From NCBI GenBank assembly GCA_949987565.1, contig OX465102.1:11362763-11426762 (forward strand): DNA of 64,000 bases, written 5' to 3'. The DNA is from Luidia sarsii (Eukaryota; Echinodermata; Asteroidea; Paxillosida; Luidiidae). Below the pieces are notes generated by a model. It was not told the DNA's origin, made no database searches, and worked only from the letters and a program-made list of their open reading frames with translations. Position 1 is the first letter of the stretch. Each line of letters begins with the position of its first letter. A program made the position numbers and the translations under genes. Positions 44,641-55,735 of this stretch are shown here, piece by piece.

Positions 44641-45175
44641 TGTCCACATTGCTCCTAATGTCAGGGTGTAGGGGACTATGGGGGGAACATGGAGTCACAC
44701 ACAAAATGACACTGTTCATTGGTTATTAGATTTCAACAAAACTTGAATGCTGTAAGTGGCAGGCAGAAGATATGGCTCAATGCTGTATACATGTATAAAC
44801 TTCATGTGCATGAACAGGGTCTACCCTTTATACATGTACATAGAATGCAAACCCCAAAGTTACATTTTTGGTCTCAGATATTTGGAATAAAAAAACTTAA
44901 GAATCTCATTAAATGATTAATTAACATATTCCAACATACTTAATACTTGTAAACACTTGGGAATATTTGATTTACCGACTACCGGTAATACAAAGAAAAC
45001 TTGACTGGGCTGTAATACATGTAACTACAGTACATCAATACGGAGCTTTTCCACACGCACTGCATTTTGAAACGTCTCACTAATAGTGGAGTCCGAATCG
45101 CGATTCAAATCCTACTAATAATCATTGTGTCCAAAAAATAAAATAAAAAATGATCCGGGATGGTGGAAACTGCGC
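44641..45175. other. AT-rich spacer, nothing recognised
   Basis: Contains several TACATGTA motifs and an ACCGGTA motif. No coding signal seen. Confidence 0.4.
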
Positions 45176-45250
45176 TTATGAGGGTTTAAGAGCTTACGTG
45201 GTAGCACGCTGGAGCGTAAAATCACAGGCTCAGGTTCAAATTCCCGACAG
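45176..45250 (+). mobile_element. tRNA-like SINE head
   Basis: AGAGCTTACGTGGTAGCACG resembles a D-arm/A-box and GGTTCAAATTCCC a B box. A palindromic element follows within 100 bp. Confidence 0.5.
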
Positions 45251-45333
45251 TCAAATTTCCTTTGCACATACAGTACACATACATGTACCCATACTGTACA
45301 CCCAATACTGCACTTTATACATAAAATTTCATT

Positions 45334-45418
45334 TGAGGGCCTGACATTTTGATCCTTGTGAGGTCTTTCTTCAAGAATTTGAGAAAGGTTCGTCAAAGAT
45401 CAATTTGTCAGGCCCTCT
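45334..45418. repeat. Foldback element, family of 7117-7202
   Basis: GAGGGCCTGACATTTTGATC at the left is answered by GATCAATTTGTCAGGCCCTC at the right. The inner arms relate GACCTTTCT-type sequence to AGAAAGGTTCG. It shares the GACATTTTGATCCT core with 7117, 21300 and 22925. Confidence 0.8.
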
Positions 45419-45587
45419 AGATTCATGAGTTTTAAACTTTGATCATGTTAGCAACATTTTATCTTTTTGCATAAATGTAACTACTGCAGACAGTGTTTGA
45501 ACCTTGTCGCAAAGTCTGTTCAGCAGTGGGACCAGATGGCAATGGAAACTTTGGAACATTGTCTGGCGGCTTAAAAGTGAAATGGCC

Positions 45588-45835
45588 TGACCAGTGGCCC
45601 GACCAGTGGCCCGACCAGTGGCCCGACCAGTGGCCCGACCAGTGGCCCAACCAGTGGGCTGACCAGTGGCCTGTGCCTGACCAGTGGCCCGACCAGTGGG
45701 CTGACCAGTGGCCTGTGCCTGACCAGTGGTCCGACCATTGGCTTGACCAGTGGCCCGACCAGTGGCCCGACCAGTGGCCCGACCAGTTGCCGACCAGTGG
45801 CCTGACCAGTGGCCTGACCAGTGGCCCAACCGGGG
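45588..45835. repeat. 12-bp minisatellite, about 20 copies
   Basis: The unit GACCAGTGGCCC repeats with small variants (GTGGGCT, GTGCCT). Because 12 is a multiple of 3, the plus strand reads (PDQW)n and the minus strand (GHWS)n without stops. Nothing flanking suggests a gene using them. Confidence 0.93.
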
Positions 45836-45989
45836 CAACGGGTTCAAATTTCTGTCTTCTGAAGCACTTGGTAAAGAGGTCTCATTGTTCACGATCAGTG
45901 CGTATAGATAAACTTAGTTAAGGTACATGTACATTACTGGTTACAACCAAGAATTAGTTTGTCTGTTTCCGTTTGGCTTGGAGCTCTAA

Positions 45990-46044
45990 AAAAATTGTGT
46001 ACTTCATAACAAAGTTACACTTTGTTATGACGTGCACAATTTTT
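45990..46044. repeat. Hairpin with 26-bp arms and 3-nt loop
   Basis: Arms 45990-46015 and 46019-46044 pair with two mismatches around TAC. The apical sequence is CATAACAAAGT / ACTTTGTTATG. It lies some 330 bp upstream of the Mutator-like relic. It might be a terminal-repeat remnant, but no partner was found. Confidence 0.85.
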
Positions 46045-46369
46045 GTTTTATGCCACCACCAAAACACTTGCATGTTGCAACATTTGGAACTAAATTTATC
46101 CATACTGTGAACAACAAAATCTTACCAACAACACCGAAAAACAGATTGCTCCAATTTGTGGCAAATAGCGCTAATCGTGAAACTGCTGGTGAGGAAAGCG
46201 GAAACCATCAGCTGTCAAGCAATCCCTGGCAGGATAATGTGTGTTCTTACAGTACATCAGGAACTACAGGAAAATCTCCGTCAAATCTCAAGGCAACAGT
46301 CAGAGTTTTGAGTAGAGAGAAGTTGTGCCATTGTTTTATTACTGAAGGAAATAAAATCTTTGTTTGACT

Positions 46370-47226
46370 TAATCTCCCAGAGTGGCATTGTCCAAGGTGT
46401 GTGGACATGCAACAAACAGGCACGGGAGGACCACTCAACAGAAGAATATAAACAATGGTTGGAAAAACACAAGCCAGTGTGCCAAAAGAACTTTGATGGA
46501 AGTAGTCCTGCAATGGAAACACGTGCTGCGGCAATTACATGTATGTGGGGCCGATCCCTTGAGAAACACAATTTAATTTATAAGTGGATGGTATGTGATG
46601 GTGACAGCAAGGCGTACACCAAGGTTCGACATGTACATGTATATGGTGACAATGAAGTTGTAAAATTGGACTGTATCGGCCATGTTGGTAAACAAATGTT
46701 TCGGGTGCTAACGAACTTGAAGAAGGAGACGAAGGGAAAGCTGTCCTATGGGAAGTTTGTAGGTGGTGGCTCAGGCCGTCTTAGGCGGCAGTGGGATGAT
46801 TTCGCGGCTAAGCGATTTGTATCGCAATGCCATCAGGCAAAACATTGTGAAGGTGTCCCTAGAAAACAAGGACCATGTAAAACAAGGAGTGGAGCAAATG
46901 CAGACTGCAATCATGGCTGTTCTCCACCACTTGGTGAAGTCTTCGGACAATGCAAAGCGTCACCAGTTTTGCCCGGACAACAAAGATGATCGAGAAAGCT
47001 GGTGTGACTTCAAGTGAACAGGCATGATGGAGGAAAAAAGTCATCACCTCGATCAAGTATTCCTGGACCTCCTCCTACCAATATTGAGAAGACTCTCTGA
47101 TCTGCAGTTATTGGAGCGATGCCTGGCAGGCTACACACAGAACCAAAACGAGTCATTCAATGCACTTATCTGGAAGCGATCCCATGGGAAGGATCAGAAA
47201 GGCTTCATAAATGCAGATGAGCAGTG
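46370..47226 (+). pseudogene. Mutator-like transposase relic
   Basis: The frame reads TRAAAITCMWGRSLEKHNLI, YKWMVCDGDSKAY, then VKLDCIGHVGKQMFRVLTNL, KKETKGKLSYGK. After a shift near 46770 comes GGSGMISRLSDLYRNAIRQN, then a run ending HQFCPDNKDDRESWCDFK. From 47060 it reads DLLLPILRRLSDLQLLERCL, then AGYTQNQNESFNALIWKR. CDGDSKA, the ...GHV.K.. run and N.NE.FN..IW are what I recall from Mutator-like transposases annotated in cnidarian and arthropod genomes. At least one frameshift and a stop at 47017 break it. Its end merges into the 1.35-kb tandem repeat. Confidence 0.7.
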
Positions 47227-47569
47227 AAGGTGAATCCAGTTGTGTACTTTCATTTTTAGTGAAATTTGTTTCGTAATTACTTTATGAAACCAGTATTTAT
47301 GTTTTATGCACCTTTATAATTATTGTTCCAAGTGCTGAACTCTTCCACTGTACTGAGTTCCTTGGGAAGGCTGGGTACCGGTATATCATTACAGAATCAA
47401 GACATTTTGAGGCTTACAACATTGAATAAGTTGTTTATCAAGGCAGTACGTGTACATGTATAATATGACACTCAGAAAATTGATGCGCCTTCATACAAGA
47501 CTTGCAGTCTAAAAAGAAAGCTGAAGGCAACATACCCTCAGCTGAATTTCATTCAGCCAAGAAATAAAA

Positions 47570-48147
47570 ATGAAAGTGAAATTGTGTGCAGCCACTGAAA
47601 AGCATGAAGATCAGATAGATGCCATTGCCAATGAAATAGTCACCTGGATGGATATGACAATTGAACAGCTGCAGCTAGCTTGTTCAGTCATAGCACATTC
47701 TCGTTACCTAGATGTCAGCCCCCTGGCTCTACTGGAGACTGCAGTAGACGTACCTTCTCATTTAACACACATGGCAACCTTGCCATGTCAAGATTTCAGA
47801 AGGTTCACTATCGGTAACACAGATGTAACAGCTGGAAGTATGTGCACACTTGACATTTTTTTGGACGATAAGGTAAAGGTTATAAATATTTGTTACTGCA
47901 AGTTGGTATTTAAAACCTGTCAGAATTTGTCCTGTTCTCAACAAGTTTTATAAATACTTCATTTTACTCAAACCTTTTTGTACGGTAGGTCGGTATTGTG
48001 TCTGCAGTTTACCGGCAACCACAGAAATGATAGCGTGCGATGCTGAGTCTTGCAAGATTGAATGGTTTCATTACCAGTGTGTTGGCATCGCACACGACGC
48101 GACACCTGAAGATTCATGGCTGTGTGAATTTTGCCGTCCAGCAAAAG
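47570..48147 (+). CDS. PHD-finger gene unit 1
   Basis: First part: MKVKLCAATEKHEDQIDAIA, then WMDMTIEQLQLACSVIAHSR, YLDVSPLALLETAVDVPSHL, then CQDFRRFTIGNTDVTAG. No family is recognised. Second part, after an acceptor-like TACGGTAG at about 47987: RYCVCSLPATTEMIACDAES, CKIEWFHYQCVGI, DSWLCEFCRPAKG. This is a complete C4HC3 PHD finger of the ING-like type with the EWFHYQC core, and a GTA donor follows GCAAAAG. The first part stops (TAA at about 47951) before the PHD, so they need splicing. PHD fingers read histone H3 tails, which is a family-level expectation. Confidence 0.7.
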
Positions 48148-48566
48148 GTATTAAACAATGTTTTTATTCTTTACCACTTTCTTTAAAAGTTTCATCATTA
48201 ACTCTTTCATAAACTGGATTTTACTACATTCATGTAACTGTCAAAAATGCCGGAAATTGCCCCTTTTAGTTTACCTCCAGTCCATGCCTTTACATATGAA
48301 AATTATGAATTGCAAATAAATTTTACTTTTTTTGTGTGTGTGAGCTAAAGATGAAGAAGTGGTGGATGAAGGCCAACAAAGATGAAGGGAACTTGCAATA
48401 TTGAGCTGGCGATCTTCCAAGAAGGAGTATGTAAGCGATGTCCAGGAGATGGGGCATTGTCTTTGACGAATACAATGGTGGAGAGGTTGAAGATGGAGGG
48501 AGTTAAGTGTGGCCTTATCCCATGGGAAGGATCAGAAAGGCTTCATAAATGCAGATGAGCAGTAAA

Positions 48567-48730
48567 GGTGAATCCAGTTGTGTACTTCAAGATAATCAGT
48601 GACCTTACATGGCAGTTGGTTGTTTCAGATGTTGTAATGAAACCTGGCAATACAGTCATTAGTGATGTACCTGCTATTTTCACTTCTCCCGATGATGTCC
48701 AGAAAGTTTTTGATAAAATGCAATGTGGGG
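48567..48730 (+). CDS. Coding-like segment between units 1 and 2
   Basis: Reads NPVVYFKIISDLTWQLVVSD, then VVMKPGNTVISDVPAIFTSP, DDVQKVFDKMQCGE, stop. In a shifted frame DIHIGRIVGDDTFWADALHL follows. The same segment recurs in each later unit. It is unrecognised, but the sense frame looks protein-like and is preserved across copies. Confidence 0.45.
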
Positions 48731-48911
48731 AATGAAGATTTTCATTAAAAGGATGGCATCCATATAGGACGGATAGTTGGTGATGATACTTTCTGGGCAG
48801 ATGCCTTACACTTACAGTAGTTACATGCGCCTTCATACAAGACTTGCAGTCTCAAAAGACAGCTGAAGGCAACATACCCTCAGCTAAATTTCATTCAGCC
48901 AAGAAATAAAA

Positions 48912-49494
48912 ATGAAAGTGAAATTGTGTGCAGCCACTGAAAAGCATGAAGATCAGATAGATGCCATTGCCAATGAAATAGTCACCTGGATGGATATGAT
49001 AATTGAACAGCTGCAGCTAGCTTGTTCAGTCATAGCACATTCTCGTTACCTAGATGTCAGCCCCCCGGCTCTACTGGAGACTGCAGTAGACGTACCTTCT
49101 CATTAAACACACATGGCAACCTTGCCATGTCAAGATTTCAGAAGGTTCACTATCGGTAACACAGATGTAACAGCTGGAAGTATGTGCACACTTGACATTT
49201 TTTTGGACGATACGGTAAAGGTTATAATTATTTGTTACTGCAAGTTGGTATTTAAAACCTGTCAGAATTTGTCCTGTTCTCAACAAGTTTTATAAATACA
49301 CTACTTCATTTTACTCAAACCTTTTTGTACGGTAGGTCGGTATTGTGTCTGCAGTTTACCGGCAACCACAGAAATGATAGCGTGCGATGCTGAGTCTTGC
49401 AAGATTGAATGGTTTCATTACCAGTGTGTTGGCATCGCACACGACGCGACACCTGAAGATTCATGGCTGTGTGAATTTTGCCGTCCAGCAAAAG
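48912..49494 (+). CDS. PHD-finger gene unit 2
   Basis: Same layout as unit 1. A substitution creates a TAA right after VDVPSH (49104-49106), shortening the first part. ATGGCAACC restarts the frame downstream. The PHD finger at 49335-49494 is intact with CDAESCKIEWFHYQC. Confidence 0.65.
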
Positions 49495-50258
49495 GTATTA
49501 AACAATGTTTTTATTCTTTACCACTTTCTTTAAAAGTTTCATCATTAACTCTTTCATAAACTGGATTTTACTACATTCATGTAACTGTCAAAAATGCCAG
49601 AAATTGCCCCTTTTAGTTTACCTCCAGTCCATGCCTTTACATATGAAAATTATGAATTGCAAATAAATTTTACTTATTGTGTGTGTGTGAGCTAAAGATG
49701 AAGAAGTGGTGGATGAAGGCCAAAAAAGATGAAGGGAACTTGCAATATTGAGCTGGCGATCTTCCAAGAAGGAGTATGTAAGCGATGTCCAGGAGATGAG
49801 GCATTGTCTTTGACGAATACAATGGTGGAGAGGTTGAAGATGGGGGGAGTTAAGTGTGGCCTTATCCCATGGGAAGGATCAGAAAGACTTCATAAATGCA
49901 GATGAGCAGTGAAGGTGAATCCAGTTGTGTACTTCAAGATAATCAGTGACCTTACATGGCAGTTGGTTGTTTCAGATGTTGTAATGAAACCTGGCAATAC
50001 AGTCATTAGTGATGTACCTGCTATTTTCACTTCTCCCGATGATGTCCAGAAAGTTTTTGATAAAATGCAATGTGGGGAATGAAGATTTTCATTATAAGGA
50101 TGACATCCATATAGGACAGATAGTTGGTGATGATACTTTCTGGGCAGATGCCTTACACTTACAGTAGTTACATGCGCCTTCATACAAGACTTGCAGTCTC
50201 AAAAGACAGCTGAAGGCAACATACCCTCAGCTAAATTTCATACAGCCAAGAAATAAAA

Positions 50259-50882
50259 ATGAAAGTGAAATTGTGTGCAGCCACTGAAAAGCATGAAGAT
50301 CAGATAGATGCCATTGCCAATGAAATAGTCACCTGGATGGATATGACAATTGAACAGCTGCAGCTAGCTTGTTCAGTCATAGCACATTCTCGTTACCTAG
50401 ATGTCAGCCCCCTGGCTCTACTGGAGACTGCAGTAGACGTACCTTCTCATTTAACACACATGGCAACCTTGCCATGTCAAGATTTCAGAAGGTTCACTAT
50501 CGGTAACACAGATGTAACAGCTGGAAGTACATGTATGTGCACACTTGACGTTTTTTTGGACGATAAGGTAAAGGTTATAATTATTTGTTACTGCAAGTTG
50601 GTATTTAAAACCTGTCAGAATTTGTCCTGTTCTCAACAAGTTTTAAAAATACACTACTTCATTTTACTCAAACCTTTTTGTACGGTAGGTCGGTATTGTG
50701 TCTGCAGTTTACCGGCAACCACAGAAATGATAGCGTGCGAAGCTGAGTCTTGCAAGATTGAATGGTTTCATTACCAGTGTGTTGGCATCGCACACGACGC
50801 GACACCTGAAGATTCATGGCTGTGTGAATTTTGCCATACAGCAAAAGGTAACAATGTTTCTATTCTTTACGACTTTCTTTAA
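50259..50882 (+). CDS. PHD-finger gene unit 3 (single open frame)
   Basis: In this copy TTTTATAAAT has become TTTTAAAAAT, so the first part and the PHD finger are fused in one 207-codon frame with no need for splicing. The PHD reads YCVCSLPATTEMIACEAESC, then WFHYQCVGIAHDATPEDSWL, CEFC. An extra ACATGT in the linker (50528-50533) adds two residues relative to the other units. The CEFCHTAKG end differs slightly from CRPAKG. Confidence 0.7.
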   Translation: MKVKLCAATEKHEDQIDAIANEIVTWMDMTIEQLQLACSVIAHSRYLDVSPLALLETAVDVPSHLTHMATLPCQDFRRFTIGNTDVTAGSTCMCTLDVFLDDKVKVIIICYCKLVFKTCQNLSCSQQVLKIHYFILLKPFCTVGRYCVCSLPATTEMIACEAESCKIEWFHYQCVGIAHDATPEDSWLCEFCHTAKGNNVSILYDFL

Positions 50883-51606
50883 AATTTCATCATTAACTCT
50901 TTCATAAACTGGATTTTACTACATTCATGTAACTGTCAAAAATGCCGGAAATTGCCCCTTTTAGTTTACCTCCAGTCCATGCCTTTACATATGAAAATTA
51001 TGAATTGCAAATAAATTTTACTTTTTGTGTGTGTGTGAGCTAAAGATGAAGAAGTGGTGGATGAAGGCCAACAAAGATGAAGGGAACTTGCAATATTGAG
51101 CTGGCGATCTTCCAAGAAGGAGTATGTAAGCGATGTCCAGGAGATGGGGCATTGTCTTTGACGAATACAATGGTGGAGAGGTTGAAGATGGAGGGAGTTA
51201 AGTGTGGCCTTATCCCATGGGAAGGATCAGAAAGGCTTCATAAATGCAGATGAGCAGTGAAGGTGAATCCAGTTGTGTACTTCAAGATAATCAGTGACCT
51301 TACATGGCAGTTGGTTGTTTCAGATGTTGTAATGAAACCTGGCAATACAGTCATTAGTGATGTACCTGCTATTTTCACTTCTCCCGATGATGTCCAGAAA
51401 GTTTTTGATAAAATGCAATGTGGGGAATGAAGATTTTCATTATAAGGATGACATCCATATAGGACGGATAGTTGGTGATGATACTTTCTGGGCAGATGCC
51501 TTACACTTACAGTAGTTACATGCGCCTTCATACAAGACTTGCAGTCTCAAAAGAAAGCTGAAGGCAACATACCCTCAGCTAAATTTCATTCAGCCAAGAA
51601 ATAAAA

Positions 51607-52413
51607 ATGAAAGTGAAATTGTGTGCAGCCACTGAAAAGCATGAAGATCAGATAGATGCCATTGCCAATGAAATAGTCACCTGGATGGATATGGCAATTG
51701 AACAGCTGCAGCTAGCTTGTTCAGTCATAGCACATTCTCGTTACCTAGATGTCAGCCCCCTGGCTCTACTGGAGACTGCAGTAGATGTACCTTCTCATTA
51801 AACACACATGGCAACCTTGCCATGTCAAGATTTCAGAAGGTTCACTATCGGTAACACAGATGTAACAGCTGGAAGTATGTGCACACTTGACGTTTTTTTG
51901 GACGATAAGGTAAAGGTTATAATTATTTGTTACTGCAAGTTGGTATTTAAAACCTGTCAGAATTTGTCCTGTTCTCAACAAGTTTTAAAAATACACTACT
52001 TCATTTTACTCAAACCTTTTTGTACGGTAGGTCGGTATTGTGTCTGCAGTTTACCGGCAACCACAGAAATGATAGCGTGCGATGCTGAGTCTTGCAAGAT
52101 TGAATGGTTTCATTACCAGTGTGTTGGCATCGCACACGACGCGACACCTGAAGATTCATGGCTGTGTGAATTTTGCCGTCCAGCAAAAGGTAACGATGTT
52201 ACATTTACTTACTTACATTTACTTTATTTACTTAAATTTACTTTATTCTTTACGACTTTCTTTAAAAATGTCGTCATTAACTCTTTCATAAACTGGATTT
52301 TACTACATAACTGTAAAAAATGCCAGAAGTCGCCCCTTTTAGTTTACCTTCAGTTCATGCCTTTGCATATGAAAATGATGAATTGCAAATTAATTTTACT
52401 ATTTTTTGTTTAG
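51607..52413 (+). CDS. PHD-finger gene unit 4
   Basis: The first part ends at a TAA after VDVPSH as in unit 2. An ATG restart at 51808 gives a 201-codon frame that includes the intact PHD finger (about 52030-52190). It then runs into low-complexity FTYLHLLYLLKF encoded by an expanded TTTACTTA repeat. It is the last unit; unrelated DNA follows at about 52430. Confidence 0.65.
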
Positions 52414-52639
52414 TCCCAGGCACTTACTGGGCCCATGGAGGTACATGTAGAGGAGCTGGACCATTACTAGTACTGTAACAAAATTTGAAAATGAGTAATT
52501 TTTTCCCCCTAATTATTTTGCCCCTCAAGTTCCAATTTGTAGCGCCCCCATTTGGTAATTTTTAGTTATGTCTAGTAGCTTTCCCTCTTGGGCACTGCCC
52601 AGTTAATCCCTTAATTGTTCTTTTGTTGGGGGTTTTCAA

Positions 52640-53680
52640 AAGCTGAGTGGAAATTCCCCACAGGGGCCATGCCCAGATAAAACCCAATCGCAGCATAGTC
52701 CAGGGTGGACTTCTGCAGATGGGAGTGGCAGTGGATGGTGGTCAGTTTAGTTTCTTCTCAAAATGTTTTGTTTGTTTTTTTGTTTTTTTCCTATTACTTT
52801 CCACCAAGGGAAGCATGCCAACCCAAGTCACCACCAGCGATGTCTTCATTGAAGGAAACATACGCCACACAAAGTGCCTGCTACAGTCTGCAACAGAGAA
52901 AGATTTTCCGTTTGCCAAATGCACCGGAGCAAGATGGTCAAGACGCTGACCCGGCAAAGACTGAAGGTGAGCCAGATCGTGTCGGTAAGCAATACGGCAC
53001 CTAACAAGACAATGACTACAAGCCAACTGCGTGAAAAAGCTTGTCTTCTTCTGTCAGAGAGGCAAAGGCTTAAACGACGCCTAAATAGGCTTCAGGGAAA
53101 GGTCGAAGAACTAATCATAAATGAAAGTGTCCAACTTGACACAAATCTTGAGTAGACGATGAGGGACTTTGTCCATGAATTAAATGATGAGCTGACAGAG
53201 GTTGTTGGTGAGGAAACAGCTCTGACAGTCTTCTGTGGGAGCGGCAGAAGGAATCAGCTGTGAAGGGCAAGCAAATGCGCTGGCATCCTGCTATTATTTG
53301 ATGGTGCATTGCCCTTCACAGCAAATCTTCTTCAGGCTACAGCATCCTTCGGCAGACTGGATTTCTGAAGTTACCACACCCTAGCACACTTCATTCGTAC
53401 ACGCATTTTGTAGAACCCACCACATGCTTCAATGCAGCGCTTTTGACACAGAATTGTCATTGACAATGGCCTCAACAATCTTGACGAATATCAGAGAAAC
53501 GTTTGCATGCTCTTCGATGAGATGAAAATCAAAACTGGACTGTTCTTCCCTGTGCGGTCGGGTAAAGTTGGAGGCGTGTTGCTTTTGTGGAAGATTTCTA
53601 CAGCATCTGTCTTAAAGCACAGTAGCACACACAGAAACCTTGAACCACGGTGGCTACAAAAGCTTGCTTAACCAGGTACA
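52640..53680 (+). pseudogene. P-element-like transposase, degraded copy
   Basis: Parallel to 62.4-63.3 kb: QVTTSDVFIEGNIRHTKCLL, a Cys/His motif CQMHRSKMVKTLTR, NKTMTTSQLREKACLLLSER, RLKRRLNRLQGKVEEL, then stop. Later KQMRWHPAII, stop, ALHSKSSSGYSILRQTGFLK, LPHPSTLHSYTHFVEPTTCF, then LFDEMKIKTGLFF. Stops at 53153 and 53300 and several shifts show decay. The N-terminal coiled coil and the start of the RNase H-like catalytic domain are recognisable. Confidence 0.8.
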
Positions 53681-53689
53681 GTACATGCG

Positions 53690-54050
53690 AAATTTATGCT
53701 TGAAAAGTGGACAGATTATGTTGAATTATTGGTGATTTTGTTGTGTAATGATGGAGTTTTGATCATTTTCAAATTGCACGTGCAATTACTTAGTGGGTAA
53801 TGTGTATTGCAGACCATAATAAAGTACCAGTATTTGTTGCCGTATACATATAAAATTCTCAGCTGCAGCAGATCACCTCTTATGGAAGTGGGAGTCATCA
53901 ATAAGAAAATTAAAAATTAAAAAATTACCGGGTGACACATTGTTTTGCCACATACATGTATAACAACTTAACAAGGTCCAGTGCAATCAAGTTCATATGG
54001 GGTTACATGGTTGAAATTTTATTTTAAAATGTTTTGTTCATACGTGTGTC
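53690..54050. other. AT-rich spacer
   Basis: No feature recognised apart from a TACATGTA near 53954. Confidence 0.4.
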
Positions 54051-54054
54051 TCAG

Positions 54055-55540
54055 GTTCAAAGAGAGTACTCGTGCATCCTTCGAAGTGTGGTCCAACATT
54101 TCGTAAATCTCTGCATCACGTGTCGACTGCAGGGGAGTCAAAGGGCAAAGGCCCCTTTGAAACCAATCGTAGCTACATGTACATGTACATGTGTAAGGGC
54201 TTCAATGGCAGATGTCAGGTACAGTCAGAGTATTGAGTAATACCACTTATGCCTTGAACATCAACACTTTAGAATTTATAAGAAAACATTTGAATTAATT
54301 GAATGGCAGGTATAGTATTTGCAGTTGTTTTCTTTTCTTTTTTCAGAATCCTAACAATCAGTTATGTTCTATTTTGTCAGGTTGATTTAATTGATATGCC
54401 AGGAAGTCCTGATGGTGCTTACAAGTGGATTGGCCATTATATGGATCATTGGTCCAAGTTCCATATCATATTCCCTCTTGTCCAAAAATCAGCTGCTGAT
54501 GTTGCTTTAATGCACTTGAGACCTGGGTGTTTCCGTACATCTGTCCACCAAGGATACTGCAGTCTGACAACGGCAGGGAATTTGTTAATGAAATTGTCCA
54601 TGAATGTCTACACAGCTGGAATGGTAAATATAGCCGTAATTTATACTGACCATTTTTAAGGATTTTGCACAAGCTCCTATCCAGATGTATACAGTTCAGT
54701 GTGCATGTATCCCTGCAGAACCATGGTACACTTTAAATGTATACTTCTTAAACCATAACCCATCTTTAAATTCAAGGTTGCCGATCCATTTCAACACACA
54801 GTTCCTTCAACATGCAGTTCCTTTAACTTACAGTTTTTGTGAAACTACAACATGAAACATTGTGTATGTTAAGGCTGTATCAGTGTTAAGTGTTAAGATG
54901 ATAATTTTCTATTATATACCTGTACTCATTTTAGTTTTCCTTGATTCCACAGGCGATCCGTCCAGCAACATAGTCAATGGAAGGCCACGTCACCCCCAGT
55001 CGCAAGGGTGTGTGGAAAGGGGAAATACCGTCATCAAAAGGATGTTGAGGACGAAGGCAAGAGAGACATCCAGTGAAGGATCAGAAATGTCATGGAGTAC
55101 CTGGCTTGGAAGGATTATGTGTAAGGTTTTTCAAACTTCTACTTGTACATAAAATTCATGCTGAATGATCACTAACATTATTCCATTCCACAGTAAAAAA
55201 ATAAATAAATGTAAATTTGTTTTTTATTAAAGCTATAGAATTTCATTGTTGTAAGCATTTCTTTATGGTTGTTTCCCTGCAGTCAATTTCAATTGCCAAA
55301 TCAATAATACAACTACAAAAACCCCATACGAGCTCGTCTTCGGACAGGGGACCGTCTTCGGATCCAAGGGGTCCAGTTGTTCCGGGTCATGAAAGCCACA
55401 ATCGGATGGTAGCTGAGGAAGATGTGGAAGATCTTGTCGAACAAACAAGTGTACCGACGGCAGCCTACTTTGATGGAAGCAAGGAAACGGATGCCTGCAC
55501 CTTGCCTGCAGAACGTTAGAAACTGCACCTTCACCTTCAG
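54055..55540 (+). pseudogene. Integrase of KRBA2/SCAND3 type, exons with one frameshift
   Basis: First exon: VVQHFVNLCITCRLQG, a C-x2-C integrase finger, then APLKPIVA, an inserted TCTCTC and VRASMADV. Second exon from 54381: VDLIDMPGSPDGAYKWIGHY, MDHWSKFHIIFPLVQKSAAD, holding the first catalytic Asp. After a one-base shift near 54510 comes ILQSDNGREFVNEIVHECLH, the second Asp. Third exon 54953-55122: IVNGRPRHPQSQGCVERGN, the catalytic Glu. Fourth exon from 55283: NFNCQINNTTTKTPYELVFG. The rve domain is almost complete with canonical AG/GT borders, but the frameshift blocks expression. It belongs to gypsy/Ginger-derived integrases found as KRBA2 and SCAND3 in vertebrates. Confidence 0.85.
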
Positions 55541-55735
55541 AGAGACGACTGAAGGCGACAGTCTGAGAGTGACATTCCTTACAAATTTTGAATATACGCA
55601 TATATAAGTAGCTAAAAGTAATAAAAAACAATGGTTATTCCCAAAAGTTACTGTACCTTTAAATTATTACTAAATTATGATGCTGCAACTGCAAAATTGA
55701 GGTACATTGTGTAATTTCAAATCGAGTATGATTCA

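Larger units (their letters stand above)
47181..52430. repeat. About 1.35-kb tandem repeat, four units
   Basis: The marker CCCATGGGAAGGATCAGAAA occurs at 47181, 48519, 49866 and 51214, giving spacings of 1,338, 1,347 and 1,348 bp. Units 2 to 4 are nearly identical. Unit 1 has different sequence between 47236 and about 47490, so it keeps the ancestral left junction with the Mutator-like relic. Each unit encodes a short exon, a PHD finger and a third coding-like segment. Unit 4 has an expanded TTTACTTA stretch near 52200 and is truncated. Confidence 0.95.

Noticed and set aside
43460..44649. Minus-strand 69-codon frames every 190 bp
   Set aside because: They are a by-product of the higher-order satellite. 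190 is not a multiple of three, so no continuous protein is possible.
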